DNA of 64,000 nt from Halomonas sp. ML-15 (GTDB taxonomy: Bacteria > Pseudomonadota > Gammaproteobacteria > Pseudomonadales > Halomonadaceae): assembly GCF_014779595.1 (NCBI RefSeq), contig NZ_JACXZT010000010.1:248001-312000 (forward strand), in the 5' to 3' direction. The translations under genes and the position numbers were made by a program. Below are positions 17,125 to 24,516 of this stretch, in pieces; within the stretch, counting starts at the first letter, position 1, and every line of letters starts with the position of its first letter. The notes below the pieces were generated by a model that saw only the letters and a list, made by a program, of their open reading frames with translations, did not search any database and was not told the origin of the DNA.

Positions 17125-17571
17125 ATGATCCGTGACTTCAGACCAGGCGACATGGATGCGGTCATCGACATTTGGTTGGATGCATCAATCGCCGCCCACG
17201 ATTTCATCGACGCCGGTTTCTGGCGATCGAAGGCAGACGACATGCGTGAGGTCTACATCCCTGCCTCCGAGACATATGTCTACGACCACGGCCAAGTGGT
17301 CAAAGGCTTCTTCTCGCTGCACGGCGACGCGCTTGCCGCCTTGTTCGTCGCCCCTGCCTGCCAAGGCCAAGGCATTGGCAGCGCTCTGCTTGAGCGAGCC
17401 AAGCGACTACGATCAGAGCTCACAATCGATGTCTATAAGGAAAACCGCAAGACCATCGGGTTCTATGAGTCCTGCGGTTTCGAAGCGATAACGGAGACAG
17501 TCTGCGAATACACAGGGCATCGAGAGCTGGTGATGAGACGGCGAAGGGCGCCATCCAAGGATGCAAGGTGA
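17125..17571 (+). CDS. GNAT family N-acetyltransferase (YiaC-like)
   Basis: The 148-residue GNAT protein begins MIRDFRPGDMDAVIDIWLDASIAAHDFI, which resembles E. coli YiaC. The acetyl-CoA-binding motif A is ALFVAPACQGQGIGSALLERA near residue 72, and motif B is NRKTIGFYESCGFE. The acceptor is unknown; YiaC acetylates protein lysines. The start at 17125 has AGGAG 7 nt upstream, and the longer in-frame start at 17008 would overlap the AraC gene. It probably forms an operon with the AraC gene, with an 82-nt gap. Confidence 0.85.
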   Translation: MIRDFRPGDMDAVIDIWLDASIAAHDFIDAGFWRSKADDMREVYIPASETYVYDHGQVVKGFFSLHGDALAALFVAPACQGQGIGSALLERAKRLRSELTIDVYKENRKTIGFYESCGFEAITETVCEYTGHRELVMRRRRAPSKDAR

Positions 17572-17615
17572 CGACAGCATGTTCGTGTGTCCCTGGGCAG
17601 CTATGTCGGGACATC

Positions 17616-17786
17616 TTATCTATCGTGGTGGCGATGCATCACCAGGTGGGCGCCGATACAGAGTGCCATTGGCAGCAATAGCCAGGCCCCGCCGCTTAGG
17701 GACTGGGCGCGCCACATCAGTAGTAGCATGGCTCCCACCATCAGTACCAGGCAAGCGGTCATCATCCAGTGGTGGAGCCGGTTCAT
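17616..17786 (-). CDS. Small His/Met-rich membrane protein (DUF2933-like)
   Basis: The 56-residue ORF begins MNRLHHWMMTACLVLMVGAM. Two hydrophobic stretches (about 9-25 and 32-50) flank a short polar loop, and it ends in VMHRHHDR. Its ATG overlaps the stop of the copper ATPase (ATGA), and AGGAG lies 7 nt upstream inside the ATPase gene, so it should be translationally coupled. Size, two-helix layout and the His-rich tail recall DUF2933 proteins, often found beside copper or silver resistance genes. The function is unknown; metal binding by the His tail is an inference. Confidence 0.72.
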   Translation of the reverse strand: MNRLHHWMMTACLVLMVGAMLLLMWRAQSLSGGAWLLLPMALCIGAHLVMHRHHDR

Positions 17787-20065
17787 GTTGATTCTCCTTG
17801 CGGGTTCTTGCGGATGAAGCCCCGCTTGAGCAGCAGCGAGTTGCCGATCACCGACAGGGAGCTGGCGGTCATGGCAATGACGCCGATCATGGGGTGCAGC
17901 AGGCCAACAGCGGCAATCGGAATGGCCGCGATGTTATAGGCGCTGGCCCAGATCAGGTTCTGAACGATCTTGCCGTAGGTGGCGCGGGAGAGGTGCATGG
18001 CGTCCACTACCGCGGTCAGTTCACCGCGCACCAGGGTCACGTCGGCGGCCTCGATGGCTACGTCGGCGCCGGCGCCGATGGCGATGCCGACGTTGGCCTG
18101 CTTGAGCGCCGCGGCGTCGTTGATGCCGTCGCCGACCATGGCCACGTGGTTGCCGTGCTTCTCCTGCAGCGCGCGGATGGCATCCACCTTGCCTTCTGGC
18201 AGTACGCCGGCCTGAACTTCGTCGATGCCGACTTCCTCGGCCACGGCGTGAGCGGCACGCTCGTTGTCGCCGGTGATCATTACCACGTGCAGCCCCAGCG
18301 CGTGCATGCCGCGAATGGCCTCGATCGACTCCTTCTTGAGGGTATCGGCCACAGCCACCAGCCCGAGGGCTCGACCGTTAGCAGCGACGATCACCACGGT
18401 GCGCCCCTTGCCCTCAAGCTCGCCCATGGCACTGTCCAGAGCGTCGAGACCCTGCACGCCCTCTTCTTCCAGTAGGTGGCGATTGCCGATCAGTACGCTC
18501 TCGTCGCCGACCTTCCCCGAGACGCCGCGGGCCCCGGTGGAGCGAAACTCGCTGACATCGCCGGGTTTGACGCCGCGTTCGTCGGCACCCTCCACGATGG
18601 CGCGAGCAATGGGATGTTCCGAGGCGTTTTCGACACTGGCGGCAAGCGTCAACAGCTTGGTTTCATTGACGCCTTCAGCGGTGACCACTTCGGTGAGCTT
18701 CGGCTCGCCGCGGGTAATGGTGCCGGTCTTGTCGAGGACCATGACCTTGACGTCCTTGAAGGTCTGGATCGCCTCCCCGGAGCGAATCAGGATGCCGCGC
18801 TCGGCGCCGATGCCAGAGCCCACCATCAGGGCGGTGGGGGTGGCCAGGCCCAGGGCACAGGGGCAGGCAATGACCAGTACGGCGATGGCGGCGATGAGCG
18901 CCAGGACCGGTGTGGTAGCGTCGGGATTCACCCAGGGCAGGAAAGTTGCGCCCCAGTCGAGTATCGGGCGCATGACGTCTGGCACCGTCAGCCATATGAT
19001 CAGGCTGGCAAGGGCGATCAACAGCACCGTCGGCACGAAGCGGCCGGTCATGCGGTCGGCGAATTCCTGAATGGGTACCCGCGAGCCTTGGGCCTGGTCG
19101 ATCAGGCGCACTACTTGGGCGAGAAAGGTATCGCCGCCGACTCTTGTCGCCTTGACCCGCAGTCGCCCCTCCTTGTTGATAGTTGCGCCGATCACGCTGT
19201 CACCTGTGCTTTTGAAGACCGGTATCGACTCGCCGGTGGCGATGGACTCGTCGAGGTGGCCCTCGCCCTCGACCACCTCGCCGTCGGTGGGCATCTTGTC
19301 ACCGGGGCGCACGATCATAATGTCGCCGAGGGCCAGCTCCTTCACCGGCACCTCGACCTCCTTGCCGTCGCGCTCCACCCGCGCCGTCTTGGCGCCCAGG
19401 GTCATCAGGCGGCGGATGGCCTGGGATGCGCGTCCCTTGGCCAGTGCCTCCAGGTAGCGGCCCAGCAGGTGGAAGGTCATGATGGTGGCGGCCATCTCGA
19501 TGAATGAGGTCATCGGCGTAATGAAGCCGACCAGGCCGATCAGGTAGGGGGGCAGGCTGCCCATGGAGATCAGCACGTCCATGTTGAACGTGCCGTTCTT
19601 CAGCGACCGCCAGGTCGACTTGTGGGTGGCGATACCGCCATAAAGGAACACCACCGGAAAGGCGAGCAGGGCGACAATCGCTAGATAGCCCGGGATCGGC
19701 TGCCAGAACATGTGCGGCATCATCAGCAGCATGATCAGGGTGGTAGGTATAGCAGCGATGATCAGGCGCTTGCGGGCCTGGGAGAGATAGGCTTCTTCGA
19801 TCTCGGCGTCGCCGTGGGCGTCCTCCGCCTGGTCGGCCTGGACGGCCGCCACATCGTAGCCTGCGCCCTCGACGGCTTCCTTCAGGGAATCACCATCGGG
19901 CCCGCCATCATCGAGAGTCACGCTGACATGGTGGTTGGCAATGTTGGTCTGGATTTCACCTACACCATCGAGACGCTCGAGCGTCTTGCGTACGATCCCG
20001 GCACAATGGTCGCTGCCCATGCCGGGTACCGTCAGGGTGATTGTTTTAGACATGGTGTCGCGCAT
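17783..20065 (-). CDS. copA: Copper-translocating P1B-type ATPase
   Basis: The 760-residue pump has a single N-terminal metal-binding domain (residues 7-72). Eight expected membrane segments follow, with the CPC ion motif at 401-403, the phosphorylated Asp445 in DKTGT, the SEHPIARA nucleotide motif and GDGINDAAALKQ. The last membrane helices carry ASAYNI and MTASSLSVIGNSLLL, which matches Cu(I) ATPases. It exports Cu(I) to the periplasm. Oddly, the metal site of the N-terminal domain reads GMGSDHC (15-21), with Ser in place of the first Cys. The start at 20065 is supported by GGAGG 6 nt upstream. It lies downstream of the Met-rich protein gene on the same strand. Confidence 0.95.
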   Translation of the reverse strand: MRDTMSKTITLTVPGMGSDHCAGIVRKTLERLDGVGEIQTNIANHHVSVTLDDGGPDGDSLKEAVEGAGYDVAAVQADQAEDAHGDAEIEEAYLSQARKRLIIAAIPTTLIMLLMMPHMFWQPIPGYLAIVALLAFPVVFLYGGIATHKSTWRSLKNGTFNMDVLISMGSLPPYLIGLVGFITPMTSFIEMAATIMTFHLLGRYLEALAKGRASQAIRRLMTLGAKTARVERDGKEVEVPVKELALGDIMIVRPGDKMPTDGEVVEGEGHLDESIATGESIPVFKSTGDSVIGATINKEGRLRVKATRVGGDTFLAQVVRLIDQAQGSRVPIQEFADRMTGRFVPTVLLIALASLIIWLTVPDVMRPILDWGATFLPWVNPDATTPVLALIAAIAVLVIACPCALGLATPTALMVGSGIGAERGILIRSGEAIQTFKDVKVMVLDKTGTITRGEPKLTEVVTAEGVNETKLLTLAASVENASEHPIARAIVEGADERGVKPGDVSEFRSTGARGVSGKVGDESVLIGNRHLLEEEGVQGLDALDSAMGELEGKGRTVVIVAANGRALGLVAVADTLKKESIEAIRGMHALGLHVVMITGDNERAAHAVAEEVGIDEVQAGVLPEGKVDAIRALQEKHGNHVAMVGDGINDAAALKQANVGIAIGAGADVAIEAADVTLVRGELTAVVDAMHLSRATYGKIVQNLIWASAYNIAAIPIAAVGLLHPMIGVIAMTASSLSVIGNSLLLKRGFIRKNPQGEST

Positions 20066-20143
20066 CCTGTGCCTCCTGCCGCTGTCGCCGCGTGGACGGC
20101 CAAGGGGCCGTCCGTCCAGTTACCTCTTCACAGTCATCGACAA

Positions 20144-20707
20144 TCAGTGATGGGCGTCATGGTCATCGGGATCTACGTCGGCGGGTGCGTCCTGGCGAAG
20201 TTGCTCGCGCTGCTCATCGGTCATGAGGTCGTTCATGGCGTTACGCATGCGCACCATGTCGGCCATCATCTCGCCGTGCAGCTCGGCCATGCGCGCATGG
20301 CGTTCCTGCACGGACTCTGGGTCTGGGCGCTCCTGCTGCATCTCTGCCATCAGGTCCTCGCGCAGATTCATCATTTGCCCCATGCGTTCGAACTGGGCGG
20401 GGCGGTGCTCCTGCATCAGCTCGCGCATCTCGCTGCGCTGCTCGGGGTCGAGCATCGACATCATGCCCATGCCCTCTCCCATCATCGGACAGGGCATCAT
20501 GCCGCCCCCCATCATGTCGGAGCCCATACCGCCCTGGCTGCCGCCCATCATGCCGGAGCCCATCCCTCCCTGGTTGCCGCCCATCATGCCGGGGCCCATG
20601 CCGCCCTGGCTGTCGCCCATCATTCCCTGAGCGTGGGTGAGGCTTGTACCGCCTGCCACGAGTGCCAAGGCGAGTCCTAGGGCGATAGTGTGCTTGCGAG
20701 TCTTCAT
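20144..20707 (-). CDS. Periplasmic Met-rich Spy/CpxP-like protein
   Basis: The 187-residue protein has a signal peptide (MKTRKHTIALGLALALVAGG, cleavage near THA-QG). Next come four Met/Gly repeats of the form QGGMGxxMMGG (about residues 28-70) and a helical Spy-like part with LDPEQRSEMRELMQEHR and MNDLMTDEQREQLRQ. It ends in DPDDHDAHH. The Met and His runs suggest Cu(I) binding or chaperoning in the periplasm; this is inferred. The start at 20707 is preferred because GGGAG lies 7 nt upstream, whereas the ATG at 20713 abuts it. A hairpin (20094-20113, GGACGGCC/GGCCGTCC) lies between this gene and copA. Confidence 0.85.
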   Translation of the reverse strand: MKTRKHTIALGLALALVAGGTSLTHAQGMMGDSQGGMGPGMMGGNQGGMGSGMMGGSQGGMGSDMMGGGMMPCPMMGEGMGMMSMLDPEQRSEMRELMQEHRPAQFERMGQMMNLREDLMAEMQQERPDPESVQERHARMAELHGEMMADMVRMRNAMNDLMTDEQREQLRQDAPADVDPDDHDAHH

Positions 20708-20755
20708 ATTCATTCTCCCGTCGGGCGAGGGGCCCGATCGATGGTCATCGTCTGC

Positions 20756-20787
20756 ATTCTGTGAGCTGTGTGGGGCACAGAGGTCAA
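20756..20787 (-). promoter_or_regulatory. MerR-family (CueR-like) promoter for the spy-like/copA operon
   Basis: On the minus strand TTGACC (-35, 20787-20782) and CAGAAT (-10, 20761-20756) are separated by 20 bp. The spacer holds a perfect inverted repeat CTGTG-N5-CACAG (20766-20780). An overlong 19-20 bp spacer with a centred palindrome is the signature of MerR-family control, as with CueR at copA promoters. It lies about 50 bp upstream of the Met-rich protein start. No MerR-type regulator is in the window. Confidence 0.72.
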
Positions 20788-20827
20788 TGCCACGTCACAA
20801 CCTATTGCGGTGGGAGATCATCGAAAC

Positions 20828-21250
20828 TCACGATCTGAAACGCTGCGTCAGGAGATAGACCGGGATCGCCGAGGAGAGGGTAGGGGGTCTTGGCACACCG
20901 CATTGGGTCAGGTTGCGTGGGGGCGTGTCGGTGTCACGCAGAGAGTGGTGAACCGTCTCGTCTTCGCTATCCTGAGGCGCTACGCGAGGTAAACCACCGA
21001 CGATCTGACGTGCCGCATAGCCATGGTGGCAGTGCGGCATATCGGGGGGTGTGGTAAGCCAGGAAGCGGGCGAAGCTTCGGGGGAGGAAAATTCGAGGCT
21101 TGTGGAGATAGCAGAGTTGGCAAAGGTTCCCTCATGGGCATTGGCCGAATGAGGCACCAGCAGCACTAGCAGCAACAACAAGGCGCCAAGCCAGAGCGGT
21201 AGTCCGCTTTGGTCGGGTATCGCGCTCTGTTCAGGCGCCTGTGGCTGCAT
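20828..21250 (-). CDS. Small secreted His-containing protein of the copper cluster
   Basis: The 140-residue ORF has a hydrophobic export segment (about residues 17-36, LPLWLGALLLLLVLLVPHS, likely cleavage after ANA or NAH). A polar mature part includes MPHCHHGY and ends PVYLLTQRFRS. I do not recognise the family. Its setting between copper genes and the CHH cluster suggest a metal-linked role. No good ribosome binding site precedes the ATG at 21250, and the gene could be a chance ORF. It is divergent from the next secreted protein. Confidence 0.5.
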   Translation of the reverse strand: MQPQAPEQSAIPDQSGLPLWLGALLLLLVLLVPHSANAHEGTFANSAISTSLEFSSPEASPASWLTTPPDMPHCHHGYAARQIVGGLPRVAPQDSEDETVHHSLRDTDTPPRNLTQCGVPRPPTLSSAIPVYLLTQRFRS

Positions 21251-21314
21251 GACGATGGGTTCGCTTATCGGTGCTGTGTGTTCCTAACACTAGTTCACCG
21301 CCGCCGCCCGTCCA

Positions 21315-21328
21315 TTGATACACGTCAA
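21315..21328. promoter_or_regulatory. Possible FNR/Anr box
   Basis: TTGAT-ACAC-GTCAA matches the FNR consensus TTGAT-N4-ATCAA at 9 of 10 positions. It lies in the divergent region between two small secreted protein genes of the copper cluster, about 100 bp before the rightward start and 65 bp before the leftward start. A second symmetric element, GTGTT-CCT-AACAC, is at 21278-21290. Confidence 0.5.
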
Positions 21329-21429
21329 GAGATGTCCACTGCGGAACTTGTGTGCCGGGCTCAGGTTGCTGGGCGCTAAGGGCCGTGGAATACTGGCGCT
21401 CCCAATGGCTCACATGGCCGCCTCACCTC

Positions 21430-21768
21430 ATGTCTCGACTCCACCGCCACCGGCTGATCTGCCTGATGTTGGCCTTGATACTGGCCATAGCCACGCCTGT
21501 GGTGGCGGTTGGACATCATGGCGATGCCTCCTGCCTGCAGAGCTTGGCAAGTCACGATCAGGTGGCACTGGATATGTCTGAAGCGATCGAGACGAGCGAC
21601 TCACACCCTACTGCGGCGTCTCCTTGCTGTATGCCCTGCGCTCAGTGTGCTGTCTCCATGGGGCCGTTGGCCGCCGGTGAGGTGGCACTGGCCTCACCCT
21701 TGCCTGAGCTAGGCTTGAGCAAACCTTCAGGACAACCCGCCCCCTACGAGCGTCCTCCTCGCGCCTGA
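21430..21768 (+). CDS. Small secreted Cys/His protein (DUF2946/CopL-like)
   Basis: The 112-residue ORF begins with an export signal (MSRLHRHRLICLMLALILAI, cleavage near VVAVG). The mature part has HHGDASC, then the Cys-rich segment SPCCMPCAQC around residues 64-73, and ends YERPPRA. A similar small secreted protein at 26691 ends LERPPRV, and both recall DUF2946-type proteins of copper clusters. Metal binding is inferred from CCxxCxxC. The start is the ATG before the signal peptide; no strong ribosome binding site is seen. Confidence 0.62.
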   Translation: MSRLHRHRLICLMLALILAIATPVVAVGHHGDASCLQSLASHDQVALDMSEAIETSDSHPTAASPCCMPCAQCAVSMGPLAAGEVALASPLPELGLSKPSGQPAPYERPPRA

Positions 21769-21838
21769 ACCTCTTACCGCTTACGGCACCGTGGTGATCA
21801 ATCCTCGGTGAGAGTGTTCATGCTACGAGGAAAACTTC

Positions 21839-23434
21839 ATGAATCGTCGCGAATTTTTGGGCTATTCGGCGCTAGGAGCCCTGGTGCTATCGACGGCGGG
21901 CACCATGGGCTTTGCCCTGTCACGCCAACACCCCCATTCGGCTCTACCCGCCGTTCTTACCGCCTTACCGGAGGGCGGCCGGCCGCTGCAGCCGCTGCCA
22001 CGCATCGTTAACCTGAGCGATGCTGTTGGCCATTTTCAAAGCGCCCTGACCCCGGCTCCGCATACGGTGCCTCTGAGCGATGAGCTTGAGGCCAGACTGT
22101 GGCTCTACAACGGCAAAGTGCTGCCGCTGATAGAAGTGCGCGAGGGGGATGAACTGGACGTCACCCTGTTCAACGAACTGTCGCATGAGACCACCGTCCA
22201 TTGGCATGGCGTGCCGGTACCAAAAGCGCAGGATGGTGCGCCTTGGGATTCCGTCGCGCCGGGAGAATCGCGCCGCTACCGCTTCACTCTCCCGGAAAAT
22301 AGTGCCGGCCTGCACTGGTTCCATCCCCATCCTCATCACGGCACAGCCCGGCAAATCGCCCACGGTTTGGCAGGGGCATTGCTGGTAAGGCCCGCTCAGG
22401 ATGTGCTGCCTATGGAGGTGGATGAGCATCTGCTGGTGGTCAGCGACCTGCGTCTGAATGTGGACGGTACAGTGGCACCCCATACCGACGAGGACTGGAT
22501 GAACGGACGCGAGGGTGAGCTGCTGTTGGTCAATGGCCAGCGTGAACCGCGTCTGGATGTGGCGCCGGGTACGACCCTGCGGCTGAGGATAGTCAACGCC
22601 TGTGCTGGCCGGTATTTACGCTTGCGTCTGGATGAACATGAGCTTGCCCTGATTGGTACCGATGGCGGGTTGATTGAGCGGCCACAGCCGTTGGAGGAAC
22701 TGCTGCTCACTCCTGGGGAGCGGGCCGACCTGCTGGTAAGGGTGAGTGAGTCGGCTGAGGGCCGCTTCATGCTGGCAAGCCACCCCTACGAACGCGGCTG
22801 GATGGGCGCTCGGCCACCCCACCTGGACGAGATAGCACCGCTGTTGTTCATCCATACCCTTAATGCTGGCGTCTATCCTGCGGTTTCACTCCCCGACGCT
22901 CTGGCGCATATCCAGCCCCTGGGTGAGCCGGCAGTACGACGACAAGTGGAGCTCACTGAGGTGATGCCAGACCACGATGACCACGGCCCAGGGCACAGCG
23001 ACCCTCATGCTGCCCACGGCGGTGGTAGCCATCATGGCACCCATGGCCCCGGGCATGCGGCTGACCAAGCGATGGATGAACCGGCAGCGCCCCCCGAGGT
23101 GGACTTCCTGATCAATGGACGAGCCTTCGCCATGGACGAGGTCCTGTTCGAGGGCCAGGCCGACGAGGTGGAAGAGTGGGAGGTCTTCAACAACTCCCAC
23201 ATGGACCATCCCTTCCATGTGCATGGCACCCATTTCCAGGTGATCTCGACCCGTGATGCCGATGGCGAGTGGCGGGAGGCGCCCTGGCTGGCTTGGAAGG
23301 ACACCGTCAACATGGCGCCCTATCAGCGCCTGCGGCTGCGCATGGTGTTCCGCGAGCCCGGCGATTGGCTGTTCCACTGCCACATCATCGAACACGAAGA
23401 GCTAGGCATGATGGCGACGATCCGAGTGAGCTGA
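21839..23434 (+). CDS. Tat-exported multicopper oxidase
   Basis: The 531-residue protein begins MNRREFLGYSALGALVL, a twin-arginine signal. The copper-site motifs are HWHG (about residue 121), WFHPHPH (about 160), HPFHVHG (about 459) and the T1/T3 block HCHIIEHEELGMM near the C-terminus. A His-rich insert (DHDDHGPGHSDPHAAHGGG, about 380-405) lies before the last domain, in the place of the Met-rich segment of CueO. It probably oxidises Cu(I) in the periplasm, like CueO. GAGG lies upstream of the ATG, and a T-rich stretch (CTTTTTTATTT) follows the stop. Confidence 0.92.
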   Translation: MNRREFLGYSALGALVLSTAGTMGFALSRQHPHSALPAVLTALPEGGRPLQPLPRIVNLSDAVGHFQSALTPAPHTVPLSDELEARLWLYNGKVLPLIEVREGDELDVTLFNELSHETTVHWHGVPVPKAQDGAPWDSVAPGESRRYRFTLPENSAGLHWFHPHPHHGTARQIAHGLAGALLVRPAQDVLPMEVDEHLLVVSDLRLNVDGTVAPHTDEDWMNGREGELLLVNGQREPRLDVAPGTTLRLRIVNACAGRYLRLRLDEHELALIGTDGGLIERPQPLEELLLTPGERADLLVRVSESAEGRFMLASHPYERGWMGARPPHLDEIAPLLFIHTLNAGVYPAVSLPDALAHIQPLGEPAVRRQVELTEVMPDHDDHGPGHSDPHAAHGGGSHHGTHGPGHAADQAMDEPAAPPEVDFLINGRAFAMDEVLFEGQADEVEEWEVFNNSHMDHPFHVHGTHFQVISTRDADGEWREAPWLAWKDTVNMAPYQRLRLRMVFREPGDWLFHCHIIEHEELGMMATIRVS

Positions 23435-23515
23435 TTCTTCCTTTTTTATTTCGCCGCCGCGCGGATGCTTTGCGTGGCACTAGCCCTATCTGACGAGTGA
23501 TTAGGAACTGACTTG

Positions 23516-24379
23516 ATGACCTATTATCGCTGGCTACTTGCCGTGGCCGTTCTGGTAACCCTGCTGGCGGGCTGCTCCCGTGAACCAAGCGGTATCAGTC
23601 TTGAGCAGTTGCGAGAGCAGACCCACATTCACGGTCTGGCCTTCAATCGATCCGATAGCGAACAACTGTGGCTGGCCACTCACCATGGCTTCTATGCCGT
23701 TGGGCGCGATGGAATGGCTCGCCGGGTCTCGGAGGAGACCCATGACTTCATGGGCTTTGCGCCTCATCCCGAAGACGGCGAGACGTTCTTCGCCAGCGGC
23801 CACCCGGCCAGGGGAGGCAATCTGGGCGTAGTGAAGTCCAGCGATGCGGGGCGCAGCTGGTCACGGCACGCCTCAGGGGTAGATGGCCCGGTAGATTTCC
23901 ATCAGATGACTATCAGTCCAGCAAGTCCCAGCGTCCTTTATGGGGCCTATGGCGGACAGCTCCAGGTCAGCCACGATGGTGGTGCCAGCTGGCAGGTTCG
24001 CGCCAAGGCGCCCGCTGGACTGATTGCCCTGGCGGCCTCGAGCCGAGATCCCGATCAGCTCTATGCCGCCACCCAGACGGGACTCTTGATGAGCCCTGAC
24101 GGCGGTGAGCGCTGGCGTCAGATATTTCCTGAGCGCCGTCCCGCCAGCTTGGTGGTGGCCAGCCAGGGGGAGCTATATGCCTTCATGATAGGGGGCGGCT
24201 TGCTGAGAGCGGAAGAGGGCAACCGTGATTGGGAGGTGGTGAAGCGCGGCTGGGGGGAACGCTACCTGCTGCACCTGGCAGTGGATCCGAACGACCCCCA
24301 GCGTCTGCTGGTTGCCGATGACCAGGGACACTTACTCTTGAGCGCAAATGGCGGGCGAGACTGGTCGCCTCTCGAGTGA
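23516..24379 (+). CDS. Lipoprotein with BNR/sialidase-like beta-propeller repeats
   Basis: The 287-residue protein has a lipoprotein signal (MTYYRWLLAVAVLVTLLAGC, lipobox LAGC near residue 20). Repeated Asp-box-like motifs follow: SSDAGRSW, SHDGGASW, SPDGGERW and SANGGRDW, spaced by about 45-90 residues. This is the F510_1955-type glycosyl-hydrolase-like family, which usually lacks proven enzyme activity. It probably forms a periplasmic propeller anchored to a membrane. The ATG at 23516 is preferred to the overlapping TTG at 23513. It follows the multicopper oxidase by 81 nt and is likely in the same unit. Confidence 0.8.
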   Translation: MTYYRWLLAVAVLVTLLAGCSREPSGISLEQLREQTHIHGLAFNRSDSEQLWLATHHGFYAVGRDGMARRVSEETHDFMGFAPHPEDGETFFASGHPARGGNLGVVKSSDAGRSWSRHASGVDGPVDFHQMTISPASPSVLYGAYGGQLQVSHDGGASWQVRAKAPAGLIALAASSRDPDQLYAATQTGLLMSPDGGERWRQIFPERRPASLVVASQGELYAFMIGGGLLRAEEGNRDWEVVKRGWGERYLLHLAVDPNDPQRLLVADDQGHLLLSANGGRDWSPLE

Positions 24380-24470
24380 ACCTGACGTGACTGCATGCTG
24401 CAATATCCCCCAGACTGGTCCGGTGGCCAATAGGTCACCGAGGTGGGCATGCCCATGAATGAATCGTGTC

Positions 24471-24489
24471 ATAGTGAGCGCACTATAAC
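24471..24489 (+). promoter_or_regulatory. Perfect palindrome overlapping a possible -10 box
   Basis: ATAGTG-AGCG-CACTAT (24471-24486) is a perfect 6-4-6 inverted repeat. Its right arm runs into TATAAC (24484-24489), a plausible -10 for the gene starting at 24517. A repressor bound here would block the promoter. No convincing -35 is visible. Confidence 0.45.
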
Positions 24490-24516
24490 GATCACAGTCA
24501 GAGGGAACGCTGTCAC

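Noticed and set aside
15970-17610. Integrated island at tRNA-Ser
   Set aside because: The composition differs a little, but I found no integrase and no repeat of the tRNA-Ser 3' end downstream.
18476-20680. Long plus-strand frames opposite copA and the Met-rich gene (up to 343 codons)
   Set aside because: They are antisense shadows of high-GC genes; their translations are low-complexity His/Gly/Val-rich with no domains.
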